This document shows positions 7,037 through 14,506 of a stretch of 14,506 bases of DNA, one piece after another. Every line of letters begins with the position of its first letter. Position 1 is the stretch's first letter. A model generated the notes under the pieces. It was not told the DNA's origin, searched no databases, and was given only the letters and a program-made list of their open reading frames with translations. Position numbers and translations under genes: made by a program. Origin of the DNA: DATNFP01 sp035606335 (GTDB lineage: Bacteria > Bacteroidota > Bacteroidia > Chitinophagales > Chitinophagaceae); NCBI GenBank assembly GCA_035606335.1, contig DATNFP010000127.1:1-14506 (forward strand), given 5' to 3'.

Positions 7037-7954
7037 TTACTCCTGATAGACAGTTACACCGGAAGGATTGAATAAAGCACTTAATGAATCAAGCACTTTT
7101 GTTGTATCCTTGTTGTAAGTGGAGATAGGCATAACGATAAGAAATGTAGTAGAATCTTTAACTATCATATCCACATTATGTCCAAAACTGCGCATCTGGC
7201 TTACTCTTTTTTCTGCGCGCTTCCGATTATCATAGCCATCTAATTCTACTTTGTAATGTATCATATTGGCTGTAGCCAGGGCAGTGCTATCTACTTTATT
7301 ACCGATAGTATCCGGAACTATTGCTTTGGGTTGCTGTACCACAGTATCTGTATGTATAGGAGCAACTACTGCAGGTTGCGGATTAACTGTATTTCTATTC
7401 CTCAGATATTTATATCCATAGAAAGCGCCGGCTACAATTATTACAAATATTACAACTGCCAATATTACTCTGCCCCAATTAATATTGCTTCCTTGTCCTT
7501 TGGAAGAACCACTTTCATATAACGCACCCTGAGAGCTTGTATTAATTGCCTCCGGCTCACGTCTTGCAGTACGCATTGCAGGTATGCTTGGCGGAGTAAA
7601 CTGCAGATTAGGGTCAGTAACAAAAAGCACACGCCCCTCATACTCTACAAATTTGCCGATCGCGGGAATGTCTACTTCCCTGCCCTCGTGCAAATAGCCT
7701 TTGGCCTGTGAGCTAAAATCCCTTAATGCGTTAGATGCTTTTGATATGCTTATCTGTTCATTAGTGGCAATAAAATTTGCAAGGTTGTCATCAATTGACC
7801 CTGAGGGTGTAAGCACAACTTCATATTCGGCAGATTGCAACACCTCCCCATTATAAGCAGCTGGCTTTTTTCTCAACTCAAGATTACCCAATCCATGCAC
7901 ATAACAAAAATGATTTTTGAGCAAGAAGAGTCCTATATATTTCGCGACGTCCAT
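7037..7954 (-). CDS. HU (CCDC81-like) domain - transmembrane - SPOR domain protein
   Basis: A 305-residue single-pass membrane protein. Residues 1-58 (YIGLFLLKNHFCYVHGLGNL) match the first bacterial CCDC81-like HU repeat, and about 60-113 (ISISKASNALRDFS, VDIPAIGKF, EGRVLFV) the second. HU folds bind DNA or, in this branch, possibly other ligands. A basic/Ser-rich linker leads to one transmembrane helix at about 161-180 (GRVILAVVIFVIIVAGAFYG). A Pro/Thr-rich stretch follows (185-225), then a SPOR-type domain at about 232-303 (HYKVELDGYDNRKRAEKRVSQM, split by strands; FLIVMPIS). SPOR domains bind denuded septal peptidoglycan in the periplasm. Predicted topology is N-terminus in, SPOR out, so the protein could join nucleoid and cell wall. 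There is no signal peptide. The start at 7952-7954 aligns with the domain's beginning. Confidence 0.85.
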   Translation of the reverse strand: MDVAKYIGLFLLKNHFCYVHGLGNLELRKKPAAYNGEVLQSAEYEVVLTPSGSIDDNLANFIATNEQISISKASNALRDFSSQAKGYLHEGREVDIPAIGKFVEYEGRVLFVTDPNLQFTPPSIPAMRTARREPEAINTSSQGALYESGSSKGQGSNINWGRVILAVVIFVIIVAGAFYGYKYLRNRNTVNPQPAVVAPIHTDTVVQQPKAIVPDTIGNKVDSTALATANMIHYKVELDGYDNRKRAEKRVSQMRSFGHNVDMIVKDSTTFLIVMPISTYNKDTTKVLDSLSALFNPSGVTVYQE

Positions 7955-7991
7955 TTTTCAGTAGATTCCGGTGCAATTTAATCAATCATCC

Positions 7992-7999
7992 CAAAAGTA
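7992..7999 (-). promoter_or_regulatory. Candidate -7 promoter element (TACTTTTG) for the HU-SPOR gene
   Basis: On the minus strand TACTTTTG matches the Bacteroidota TAnnTTTG consensus. It lies 37 nt before the gene's start codon, implying a leader of about 30 nt. At the -33 position there is only a loose GTTTT (complement of 8016-8020). The same bases form a short CCCA/TGGG inverted repeat, so the site could alternatively be part of a weak hairpin after the barrel gene. Confidence 0.4.
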
Positions 8000-8013
8000 T
8001 GGGGTAGCATTAT

Positions 8014-9645
8014 TTAAAACTTTAATCTTATCCCACCATATACATTGGTACCATAAGCATCGTATCCAAACCATCTCTGGTTCCTGTTATTCAATAAATT
8101 TGTTACCTGCAGGAAAACGGATAAGCGTGGTATAATATTATACTCTATATTTCCTCCAATATCAAAGTAGCCACTGAGTTTTATATCCTGATTATTTGTA
8201 TTCAATGCATACATACCATCCAGATACGTGAGATAGGCAGTTATGGTGAGAGCAGATAATGGCCTGAATAATAAATCTCCTTTAAGCTTTGCTGTAGGTT
8301 CCTCCCATGGACGTCTTTGCGTACCATTGTAATAGCTATAAAATGTTCCGTTAATACCTACAGCAAATGTATTAGCTACCTGATACCGGGCAGCAATTCT
8401 AAAAGATGTGGCATTCAGCTTATCATCATATACAATATAAAATTGTCTCTGATCTCCAATATTGTTCAGAAACAATGGTAAGTTGCCATATTGCCACCAG
8501 CTTAACCGGCCGGATAGTGTGATATGTTTACCAAGATTACTTTCTATATCTGCATATACTTCATCTGTTTTTGTCTGGTGTATATCATATGCATTAACCA
8601 TATATGGATTAAGCGCACTTAATTGTTCATAAGTATTTTGATGCAATAACGATTGCCAACCTGCCATGGCTGTAAATAACCCTTTAGGACTTTTATATCC
8701 GGCAGCTAAATCCGGCAGGACATAAAAATTACTACCCTCCCCGAGTGTAGGATCAATATACGCGTGACCAATAAAAGCGCTATTATGAAATACAGCTCCT
8801 GCTACTAACTGCACAATATTATTTCCTTTGCTTGCCGAGTTTGCGTTCAATTGTGTAAATGTTCCATTAATGCCTGCATTCAATTGCAATGAAGTATCAA
8901 CATCATAGGACACCGGTGCATTTATTCCAAAAGTGGTTTCCTCAGCACTGAACTTATCACTATACAATGAAGCAAAAACCGATGGATGATAATTAAGATT
9001 TTTAAAACCGTAATTTTCATTTTGCATATCTACACCGCCTTTAAGAGACAGAAAGGTCTGCTTCAGCGAATCACTATTTTCCGTGTAGTTATGATCGTAG
9101 CCATAATAGCCGTATTGATTTCTTTCGCCATCTGCAAACGCATGCCAGATATTTCCATTGCGGTGCAAAGTACCTTCAGCTTCAAGACCTGACAGAGAAC
9201 TTTGCTGAAATTTTACATCTCCTGTTTGGGAAATATGATGCAAGTGTATAGCTGTTGTGTAATCTTTTCCATGTAAGCTGCCGATTCCGGCATCCAAATA
9301 AATAGTAGAAAGATTGCCCGCGCCTAATTTCACATAATTGGCAAAGGGTATGAGGGCACTATCCTTCCCTAATGCGAGCGGTCGTAAAGGAATGGAATTG
9401 TATGTATAATATAATGTCTGCTGGGGTACTTCATAATTGTATACCGGCCTGGCTGTGTCGGTTGGCGGCAGGCTGGGACTAAATTCAGGTTTAGGCGCCT
9501 GCTTTACTTCCGGCTTATAAGATTGTATGATTTCGATCGTGTTACTTTTAATAACAGTATCAGGCGTAGCGGTTTTCTGCTGGCTATATACATTCCCAAC
9601 AGCTACTACAGATACTATTAATATAAACAGAAACCGTACTCTCAT
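8014..9645 (-). CDS. Plug-less outer-membrane beta-barrel protein (TonB-receptor-like barrel)
   Basis: A 543-residue secreted protein. A signal peptide covers residues 1-21 (hydrophobic FLFILIVSVVAVG, cleavage likely VYS-QQ). Residues ~36-71 form a periplasmic, proline-rich extension (IEIIQSYKPEVKQAPKPEF, SPSLPPTDTARP), followed by QQTLYYTYNSIPLRPL. From about 100 the sequence alternates polar and aromatic/hydrophobic residues in the manner of transmembrane strands with Tyr/Asn-rich loops, and it ends in GGIRLKF, the C-terminal Phe expected for BAM-folded barrels. No plug domain and no TonB box is present, so energised import by TonB is unlikely even if database tools label it a TonB-dependent receptor. 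It starts 12 nt after the TPR gene, so the two proteins are almost certainly co-expressed. Ligand or cargo unknown. Confidence 0.85.
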   Translation of the reverse strand: MRVRFLFILIVSVVAVGNVYSQQKTATPDTVIKSNTIEIIQSYKPEVKQAPKPEFSPSLPPTDTARPVYNYEVPQQTLYYTYNSIPLRPLALGKDSALIPFANYVKLGAGNLSTIYLDAGIGSLHGKDYTTAIHLHHISQTGDVKFQQSSLSGLEAEGTLHRNGNIWHAFADGERNQYGYYGYDHNYTENSDSLKQTFLSLKGGVDMQNENYGFKNLNYHPSVFASLYSDKFSAEETTFGINAPVSYDVDTSLQLNAGINGTFTQLNANSASKGNNIVQLVAGAVFHNSAFIGHAYIDPTLGEGSNFYVLPDLAAGYKSPKGLFTAMAGWQSLLHQNTYEQLSALNPYMVNAYDIHQTKTDEVYADIESNLGKHITLSGRLSWWQYGNLPLFLNNIGDQRQFYIVYDDKLNATSFRIAARYQVANTFAVGINGTFYSYYNGTQRRPWEEPTAKLKGDLLFRPLSALTITAYLTYLDGMYALNTNNQDIKLSGYFDIGGNIEYNIIPRLSVFLQVTNLLNNRNQRWFGYDAYGTNVYGGIRLKF

Positions 9646-9657
9646 AACTTACTAATG

Positions 9658-12600
9658 TTATTCAGATAATTTACTTTGTTGTTTTTCTATTTTCCTTACT
9701 TCTTCCAGTTTTTTTACAGCTATTTGTTTCAGCTCGGAAATTTTTGTATTGTGTACTACACTTTGCAGGGTAGCTTTCGCATTAAAATAATCTTTTTCTT
9801 TTACAAGAACATCTGATAAAAGTATGTATGACTTCACGATCCAATAATCATATCCACTCGATTTTTTAATTGTATTATTCGCAGCGGTCTCGGAATCTTT
9901 TAATTTATTCTGTTGCAATAATATTTCAGCAGCATGATACCTTGACTCTGCTGCAATAGGGCCATCTTTAGCACTATCAAGCTGTGAATATATATTTAAT
10001 GCACTATCATTTTTATTAAGCGTTTGTAAAGATTTCGCCTTATATAACATAGCTTCTGACGACATTGCCTCACTTACATGTGGTAATGATAATAATGTAT
10101 CTGCGTAAGCAGTAGCCAAATCGAACTTGCCTAAATTAAAATTGCTTTTTATTAACCCAACATATGCTTGTTGCAGTGTTTCTTCACCCATGGCTGCGCC
10201 ACGCAATTGCTTGTAATATTTTGCAGCGGCATCATAGTCCTTATTCTGATAAGCAATTGAAGCTGCCTTTTTTGCACTGTTCTCTGAAAATTCATTCCAT
10301 TGAGTATTCAATACAGCGTCATAATCAGCAAGTGCATCTCTAAAGTTCTTCAACTGATAATTACTTTCCGCACGGTAGTAATGAGCTTTAACTATAAACA
10401 ATCCATTGGGATATTGTTGCAAATACTGACCCATTGCCTGTCTTGCCTTATCCCAATTACCAGAAGCGAATTGCGCTTCGGCAGCAGAGTAATAAGTTGA
10501 ATCGACAGAATTACTATCTGCAGACTGGATATTATTATCCTTTAATAATTGTGTGTATGCTGCAGGCTTGTTATTTTGTATATACAAGCTTTTCAATGCA
10601 TCGAGAGCAGACGCTCTCTCATCAGCAGCCGGATATTCAACTACCACATGCTTATATGATTCGATCGCTTTGTCATTGTTGCCTAATTGTTGATATGCAA
10701 AGCCTGTCTTCATCCATGCTTTGGGAGCCATGTTTCTGAAACCAATATCTTCGGTCAATGGTTGTAAAGCTGCTATTGCCTGCTGATATTTATTTGCTTC
10801 AATGTAGGTTAATGCCTGTTCGTAATAAGCATTCCCGGCATATTTAGAAGCAGGTTTTTCGTTAATAATAGTTTGTAATAAGGCTATTTTTTCATTCTTT
10901 TTTCCTTGTAGCCCAAGCAAAATACTCTTCTGATACCGCGCATAGTCGGCATCACTTCCATTAGCAGCAATTACTTTATCGTAAAGCGCCGAAGCATGCG
11001 TATAATCTTTCTGCATGAAAACAGCGTCCGCTTCATTTAATGCTGCTGACAGACCTGCAATAGAATCTTCGCTCTGGGCACGTTGCGCATTATCGAAATA
11101 TCCCTGGGCAGCTTTAAAATCGTTCATTTCCATTGCAGCATAACCCATATTCATGTGCGCATGCTGTGCTGTTGCAGCAGGACTTATCCGCTGGATGGCA
11201 TTCTGGTTATCTTTTATATTCACGAAATCCTGCGAATAAGTAAGCACTTGCTGATAATTGTGCATCCTGTACGCCAACTCGCCTTTCCAGAAGAGCGCCA
11301 CCGCCCTGTAGTTTTCATCTACCGGATGCGTTAAGCTCATTGATAAAAATTTGTCTGCAGCCTCTATATTGTTAGTTTGAAGCTGCTGCATAGCATATCC
11401 AAATGTTACCTTTTGATATACCCTCCAATAACTTTCATCTTTATTATTAACATCCTGTAAATCATTATAGGCTTCTTCATAATTGTTGGTCTTAATCAAC
11501 AAATCGGATAGCATTGTTTTTGCTTCATCCTTATAGTGAGAATTAGAGAAACCTGCCAATAAATTTTTTAATTCCTGCACAGCATCATCATTATACCCCA
11601 TCTCACTCGATAATTTTGCATAAAGCATCATCGCAGCTTCCTGCTGGCCATGGTTGAACGGCATGTCTGCACAAATACCAAATGCATTACGCCCACTTTT
11701 CTTATCGCCAGCTTTTAAATAGCAATCTCCCAGAAGGTACATTGCGGTTTGCCCCAATGAATCACGGGTATTGCTAAGAGGCTTGAATTTATCTATGGCA
11801 TTTTGCCATTCATTCACACGATAATAGCAATATGCCATTTCGTATAGCTCTTCTTTTCTTATTTTATCTGTATGGTCGTAATAGCTTTCAAAATAAGGGA
11901 GGGCATCTCCATACCGTTGTTCTTCGAATAAACATTGCGCAGCCAGCAGATGCAATTCATTATCATAGTATAGTTTTTCAGGGCGGCTTATCAACCGTTC
12001 AGCTTCTTCCAGCGCCTTTTTTCTATTACCCATAAAGTAATAGATCTCTGCTATGTAATAAGGTACGATATTATGATATTGAGGCTCCTCTTTAATACGA
12101 TCGAAGCTTTGTAGTGCGTCTTTATAATTATTCTCGTTATATGCCAGCAAACCATAATAATAATTACCTGCCGAAAAATATCTTCCCTGCTGCAATTCTT
12201 TTATTGATGCGAATAATGGCTCTGCTTTATCGAACTGCCTGTTATTGAAATAACAATATGCCAATTCAAATTTCTCATCAACTATTTCCCGGTTGCTAAG
12301 ATTTGCTATTCCGGCCAGCTCGTAATATGGGATAGCACTTGCCAGCTGATCGTGTTGAAAATAATAGTGGGCTAAAGCGTAGGCTGTTCTTTGCTTATAA
12401 ACCGGATCGGAGGTATTAGCGATCATATTAATAGCAGAATCAACACTACCGTTTATATTCAATTTGAGATAAGAAACGGTACGGTAATATTTTGCTTTAT
12501 CGAGGTCTGTATTTTGAATGACATGGGTATCATCATGGTGTAATTCGAGGTATTTTCCTGCGGATTGAATTGCCAGTTGATAATGTCCCTGCTGAAATTG

Positions 12601-12720
12601 CTCTTCTGTCAATATCAGCCATTTATTTTGTGGATATTCCGAGGAGGCGATTTGCGCGCGGGCAAAAATACCCGGCAACGTTAATAAAAGACATAGCAGT
12701 ATGTAAAGCAAATTCCGCAT
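9658..12720 (-). CDS. Large secreted tetratricopeptide-repeat protein
   Basis: A 1020-residue protein with a signal peptide (MRNLLYILLCLLLTLPGIF; cleavage near ARA-Q, residue 22/23) and essentially nothing but TPR-type helical hairpins afterwards. Repeats with recognisable A/G-Y-x-x-x-x-x-Y-x-x-A-x-x-x-F/Y spacing recur about every 34-40 residues, for example GHYQLAIQSAGKYLEL, NYKDALQSFDRI, RYGDALPYFESYY, DFKAAQGYFDNA, NNDKAIESYKHVV, NFRDALADYDAVL and DYDAAAKYYKQL; the total is probably above 20. The C-terminus (KKLEEVRKIEKQQSKLSE) is charged and may be coiled coil. There is no lipoprotein cysteine at the cleavage site, so it is expected to be soluble in the periplasm or held through partners. 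TPR superhelices dock peptides; the proline-rich extension of the neighbouring barrel is a natural candidate partner. Role unproven. It follows the receptor stop by 51 nt. Confidence 0.88.
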   Translation of the reverse strand: MRNLLYILLCLLLTLPGIFARAQIASSEYPQNKWLILTEEQFQQGHYQLAIQSAGKYLELHHDDTHVIQNTDLDKAKYYRTVSYLKLNINGSVDSAINMIANTSDPVYKQRTAYALAHYYFQHDQLASAIPYYELAGIANLSNREIVDEKFELAYCYFNNRQFDKAEPLFASIKELQQGRYFSAGNYYYGLLAYNENNYKDALQSFDRIKEEPQYHNIVPYYIAEIYYFMGNRKKALEEAERLISRPEKLYYDNELHLLAAQCLFEEQRYGDALPYFESYYDHTDKIRKEELYEMAYCYYRVNEWQNAIDKFKPLSNTRDSLGQTAMYLLGDCYLKAGDKKSGRNAFGICADMPFNHGQQEAAMMLYAKLSSEMGYNDDAVQELKNLLAGFSNSHYKDEAKTMLSDLLIKTNNYEEAYNDLQDVNNKDESYWRVYQKVTFGYAMQQLQTNNIEAADKFLSMSLTHPVDENYRAVALFWKGELAYRMHNYQQVLTYSQDFVNIKDNQNAIQRISPAATAQHAHMNMGYAAMEMNDFKAAQGYFDNAQRAQSEDSIAGLSAALNEADAVFMQKDYTHASALYDKVIAANGSDADYARYQKSILLGLQGKKNEKIALLQTIINEKPASKYAGNAYYEQALTYIEANKYQQAIAALQPLTEDIGFRNMAPKAWMKTGFAYQQLGNNDKAIESYKHVVVEYPAADERASALDALKSLYIQNNKPAAYTQLLKDNNIQSADSNSVDSTYYSAAEAQFASGNWDKARQAMGQYLQQYPNGLFIVKAHYYRAESNYQLKNFRDALADYDAVLNTQWNEFSENSAKKAASIAYQNKDYDAAAKYYKQLRGAAMGEETLQQAYVGLIKSNFNLGKFDLATAYADTLLSLPHVSEAMSSEAMLYKAKSLQTLNKNDSALNIYSQLDSAKDGPIAAESRYHAAEILLQQNKLKDSETAANNTIKKSSGYDYWIVKSYILLSDVLVKEKDYFNAKATLQSVVHNTKISELKQIAVKKLEEVRKIEKQQSKLSE

Positions 12721-12771
12721 GGCTACATTGGTTTTCCTGGCTTCTTTATTCCTGATCTTATTATTCCCACA

Positions 12772-14506
12772 TTAAAAATGCCAGGTTACATTCAGGCTTG
12801 GGAATATGGGCAATTGGTAAACAATGGTGTTAGTAAGACGGTCAGCATAAAAAATATTTTTCCTGTCAAATACATTTGTTACACTGAACGTTGCATCTAC
12901 AGAATTAGTTTTACTAATCAGGAATTTCCTCTTTACAGAAATATCAAGACGCTGATACCACGTAAGCCTGCCTCCGTTTACATCATTAGCAAGCAATACA
13001 TTGATAGACCCGTTTTGCTGTAAATAATTAGTATTGATGTTTCCGCCATTGCCACCTTGCAGCATATTCAATTGCTCATTGTATCCCTGAGTTTGAGTGA
13101 ATGGGAAGGGGGATCCTAAATTATAACGAGCAGAGAGTTCCCATGTCTTCTTTTTACCGGCAGTATATGCTGCAAGCAGATTCACGTTCAAACGACGGTC
13201 GAATGGCGCAGGATAAGTCTGCACTGAATCATTGGGACCAATATTAGTATAGTTAACTACCTGGTAATCTATTACGCCCCACAGATATACTCTATCATAG
13301 TTATATTTTGCAGAAAGATCTACGCCATAGGCCTTTCCGGTGCCAGCCTGAAAATCAGGATCGGAAGGATACAATTTATCTTCGTTCAATACTATATTCC
13401 TGGTAAATTCTTTGAGCCATGGTTCAAGATTAAATTCAACACGATTCACATCCACTTCAAGTCCTGCTAATATATGATAGGCAGTTTGTAAATTGGTTTT
13501 TACTGCATTTCCATTGTTATCGTAAATAGTCTGATTAGGACTTAAGAAAAAGCCTGTAAAATAGTTAACAATATCACGGTCGTTTTTGGTGCTGATGATA
13601 TCTTGTGAATATATACCTGCAGCAGCCTTGATACGTACATTTTCGGTGATATTATACTTCATATCCAATCGAGGCTCAGGTGATACCTTAGATAGTTCTG
13701 AATAGTATTGAAACCTTACACTTGGTTCCATCACAAACTTCTCACTAAAGTTTTTCCTCAACACCACAAACACACTAGCAAGGGTATTTTGCTGACTTAA
13801 TGAACTTGGATACCCATATTCGTTGTGATAAGCAAGATTAGTTGAATTGCCGTCTACCTCAAGACCATATTTCAGTTCACTATAGCCCGGCAAATAATTG
13901 GTAAAATTGATACCAGCCTCGAACCCGCTTATAGTGCTGCTTTGTGGTATAAATGAAATTTCATTTTCAGAAACATTATAATTTGTATATACAAATTTAC
14001 CACTGATAAGTGTAGATGAGCTACTCGGACTAACAACAAAGTTTGCTCCGCCACCTGAAGCCTGCCAGCTAAAATTGGCAATCGGGTTATAATTTGTGGG
14101 ATCAAGTAAATCTGCTTTATCATTAAAGTTGAATCCAAATAAGCTTAGCTTGCTACCATTATCGCCACTGAACGTTAGCTTTCCGTAATAGTCACCAAAG
14201 CTATAGGGAAGGCCTGATTTGAATGGCTCTCCAAAACCACCATATATTGATTTAGATGTTTGGTCGAGATAGCTGTATTTCGCCGCAAGCACATATGTAA
14301 TAGCCGAGCTGCTGTTTTTCTTTGCTTTAACAAGGGGGCCCTGTAATAATGCGCGTGACATAAGTGGCGAAACGGAAATCAAACCTTGTGTTTGATTTTT
14401 GTTCCCATCAATCATGTGTACATCTACTATTGCTGAAGTTCTGTTACCATGTTCTGCATTGAAGCCGGCTGTCTGCACATCAACGTTTCTGATCGCTTCT
14501 GTTTCA
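12772..14506 (-). CDS. TonB-dependent receptor, C-terminal part (5' end outside window)
   Basis: The frame stays open to the right window edge, so 577 C-terminal residues are visible and the signal peptide, any carboxypeptidase-like N-terminal domain and most of the plug are missing; the GTG at 14476-14478 is internal. The first visible residues (ETEAIRNVDVQTAGFNAEHG, then NRTSAIVDV) correspond to the end of a plug domain, where receptors have the Y/F-x-A-E-x-G-x-R-x-S pattern. The rest is a barrel: alternating strands, long Asn/Tyr-rich loops and a typical end with TFSVTNVFDRKNIFY and the terminal LNVTWHF. Such receptors import large or scarce nutrients, siderophores or glycans through the outer membrane using TonB-ExbBD. 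No SusD-like lipoprotein gene follows, which argues against a glycan-utilisation SusCD pair. It is the first visible gene of a likely operon with the TPR and barrel genes. Confidence 0.9.
   Translation of the reverse strand, partial: ETEAIRNVDVQTAGFNAEHGNRTSAIVDVHMIDGNKNQTQGLISVSPLMSRALLQGPLVKAKKNSSSAITYVLAAKYSYLDQTSKSIYGGFGEPFKSGLPYSFGDYYGKLTFSGDNGSKLSLFGFNFNDKADLLDPTNYNPIANFSWQASGGGANFVVSPSSSSTLISGKFVYTNYNVSENEISFIPQSSTISGFEAGINFTNYLPGYSELKYGLEVDGNSTNLAYHNEYGYPSSLSQQNTLASVFVVLRKNFSEKFVMEPSVRFQYYSELSKVSPEPRLDMKYNITENVRIKAAAGIYSQDIISTKNDRDIVNYFTGFFLSPNQTIYDNNGNAVKTNLQTAYHILAGLEVDVNRVEFNLEPWLKEFTRNIVLNEDKLYPSDPDFQAGTGKAYGVDLSAKYNYDRVYLWGVIDYQVVNYTNIGPNDSVQTYPAPFDRRLNVNLLAAYTAGKKKTWELSARYNLGSPFPFTQTQGYNEQLNMLQGGNGGNINTNYLQQNGSINVLLANDVNGGRLTWYQRLDISVKRKFLISKTNSVDATFSVTNVFDRKNIFYADRLTNTIVYQLPIFPSLNVTWHF

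Noticed and set aside
9658..12720. DNA-level tandem repeat underlying the TPR array
   Set aside because: The repeats are similar only in pattern at the protein level; no near-identical nucleotide units were seen, so this is an old, diverged array and not a recent expansion.
1..14506. Mobile element, CRISPR, defence island or phage cargo
   Set aside because: No transposase, integrase, direct-repeat array, tRNA-flanked insertion or marked composition change was seen; gene content is core-like.

Overview
The window looks like a stretch of core chromosome from a Bacteroidota bacterium, most likely of the Chitinophagaceae/Sphingobacteriia type. Reasons: AT-leaning composition, weak or absent Shine-Dalgarno sequences, sparse TAnnTTTG-like -7 promoter elements, an HU(CCDC81-like)-TM-SPOR protein, and SusC-like/TonB-type outer-membrane barrels ending in phenylalanine. 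The genus is an inference and cannot be fixed from this sequence alone.

Left part (1-3745): the C-terminal part of a saccharopine/lysine-oxoglutarate reductase-type dehydrogenase runs rightward from the window edge. It ends stop-to-stop, with no gap, against a leftward TIGR01777-type sugar-epimerase-like oxidoreductase. A 68-codon hypothetical ORF follows. It converges on a leftward two-gene unit made of an NADPH-dependent FMN reductase-like flavoprotein and, 12 nt downstream, a membrane-anchored metallophosphoesterase.

Middle part (3996-6990, rightward): a UPF0173-type metallo-beta-lactamase-fold hydrolase, then chromosomal parA and parB (overlapping by 17 nt), then a YkgJ-type cysteine-cluster protein 39 nt after parB. 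ParA and ParB are the segregation pair that acts on parS/origin DNA. No parS-like palindrome was noticed in the window. A hairpin at 6991-7013 separates this rightward group from the leftward group on its right.

Right part (7037-14506, all leftward): in order of transcription, a TonB-dependent receptor (its 5' end lies beyond the window), a 1020-residue secreted TPR-repeat protein, a plug-less outer-membrane beta-barrel with a proline-rich N-terminal extension, and the HU-TM-SPOR protein with a possible promoter of its own. The first three are separated by 51 and 12 nt and probably form one envelope operon. The last links, in one polypeptide, an HU-like DNA-binding fold on the cytoplasmic side to a probable peptidoglycan-binding SPOR domain in the periplasm.

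No tRNA, rRNA, CRISPR array, insertion sequence or phage gene was seen. The longest non-coding gaps are about 256 nt (3746-4001) and 181 nt (1585-1765). Most of the window is ordinary housekeeping. The parts that deserve a second look are the TPR/plug-less-barrel pair and the nucleoid-to-wall HU-SPOR protein sitting tail-to-tail with the parAB group.
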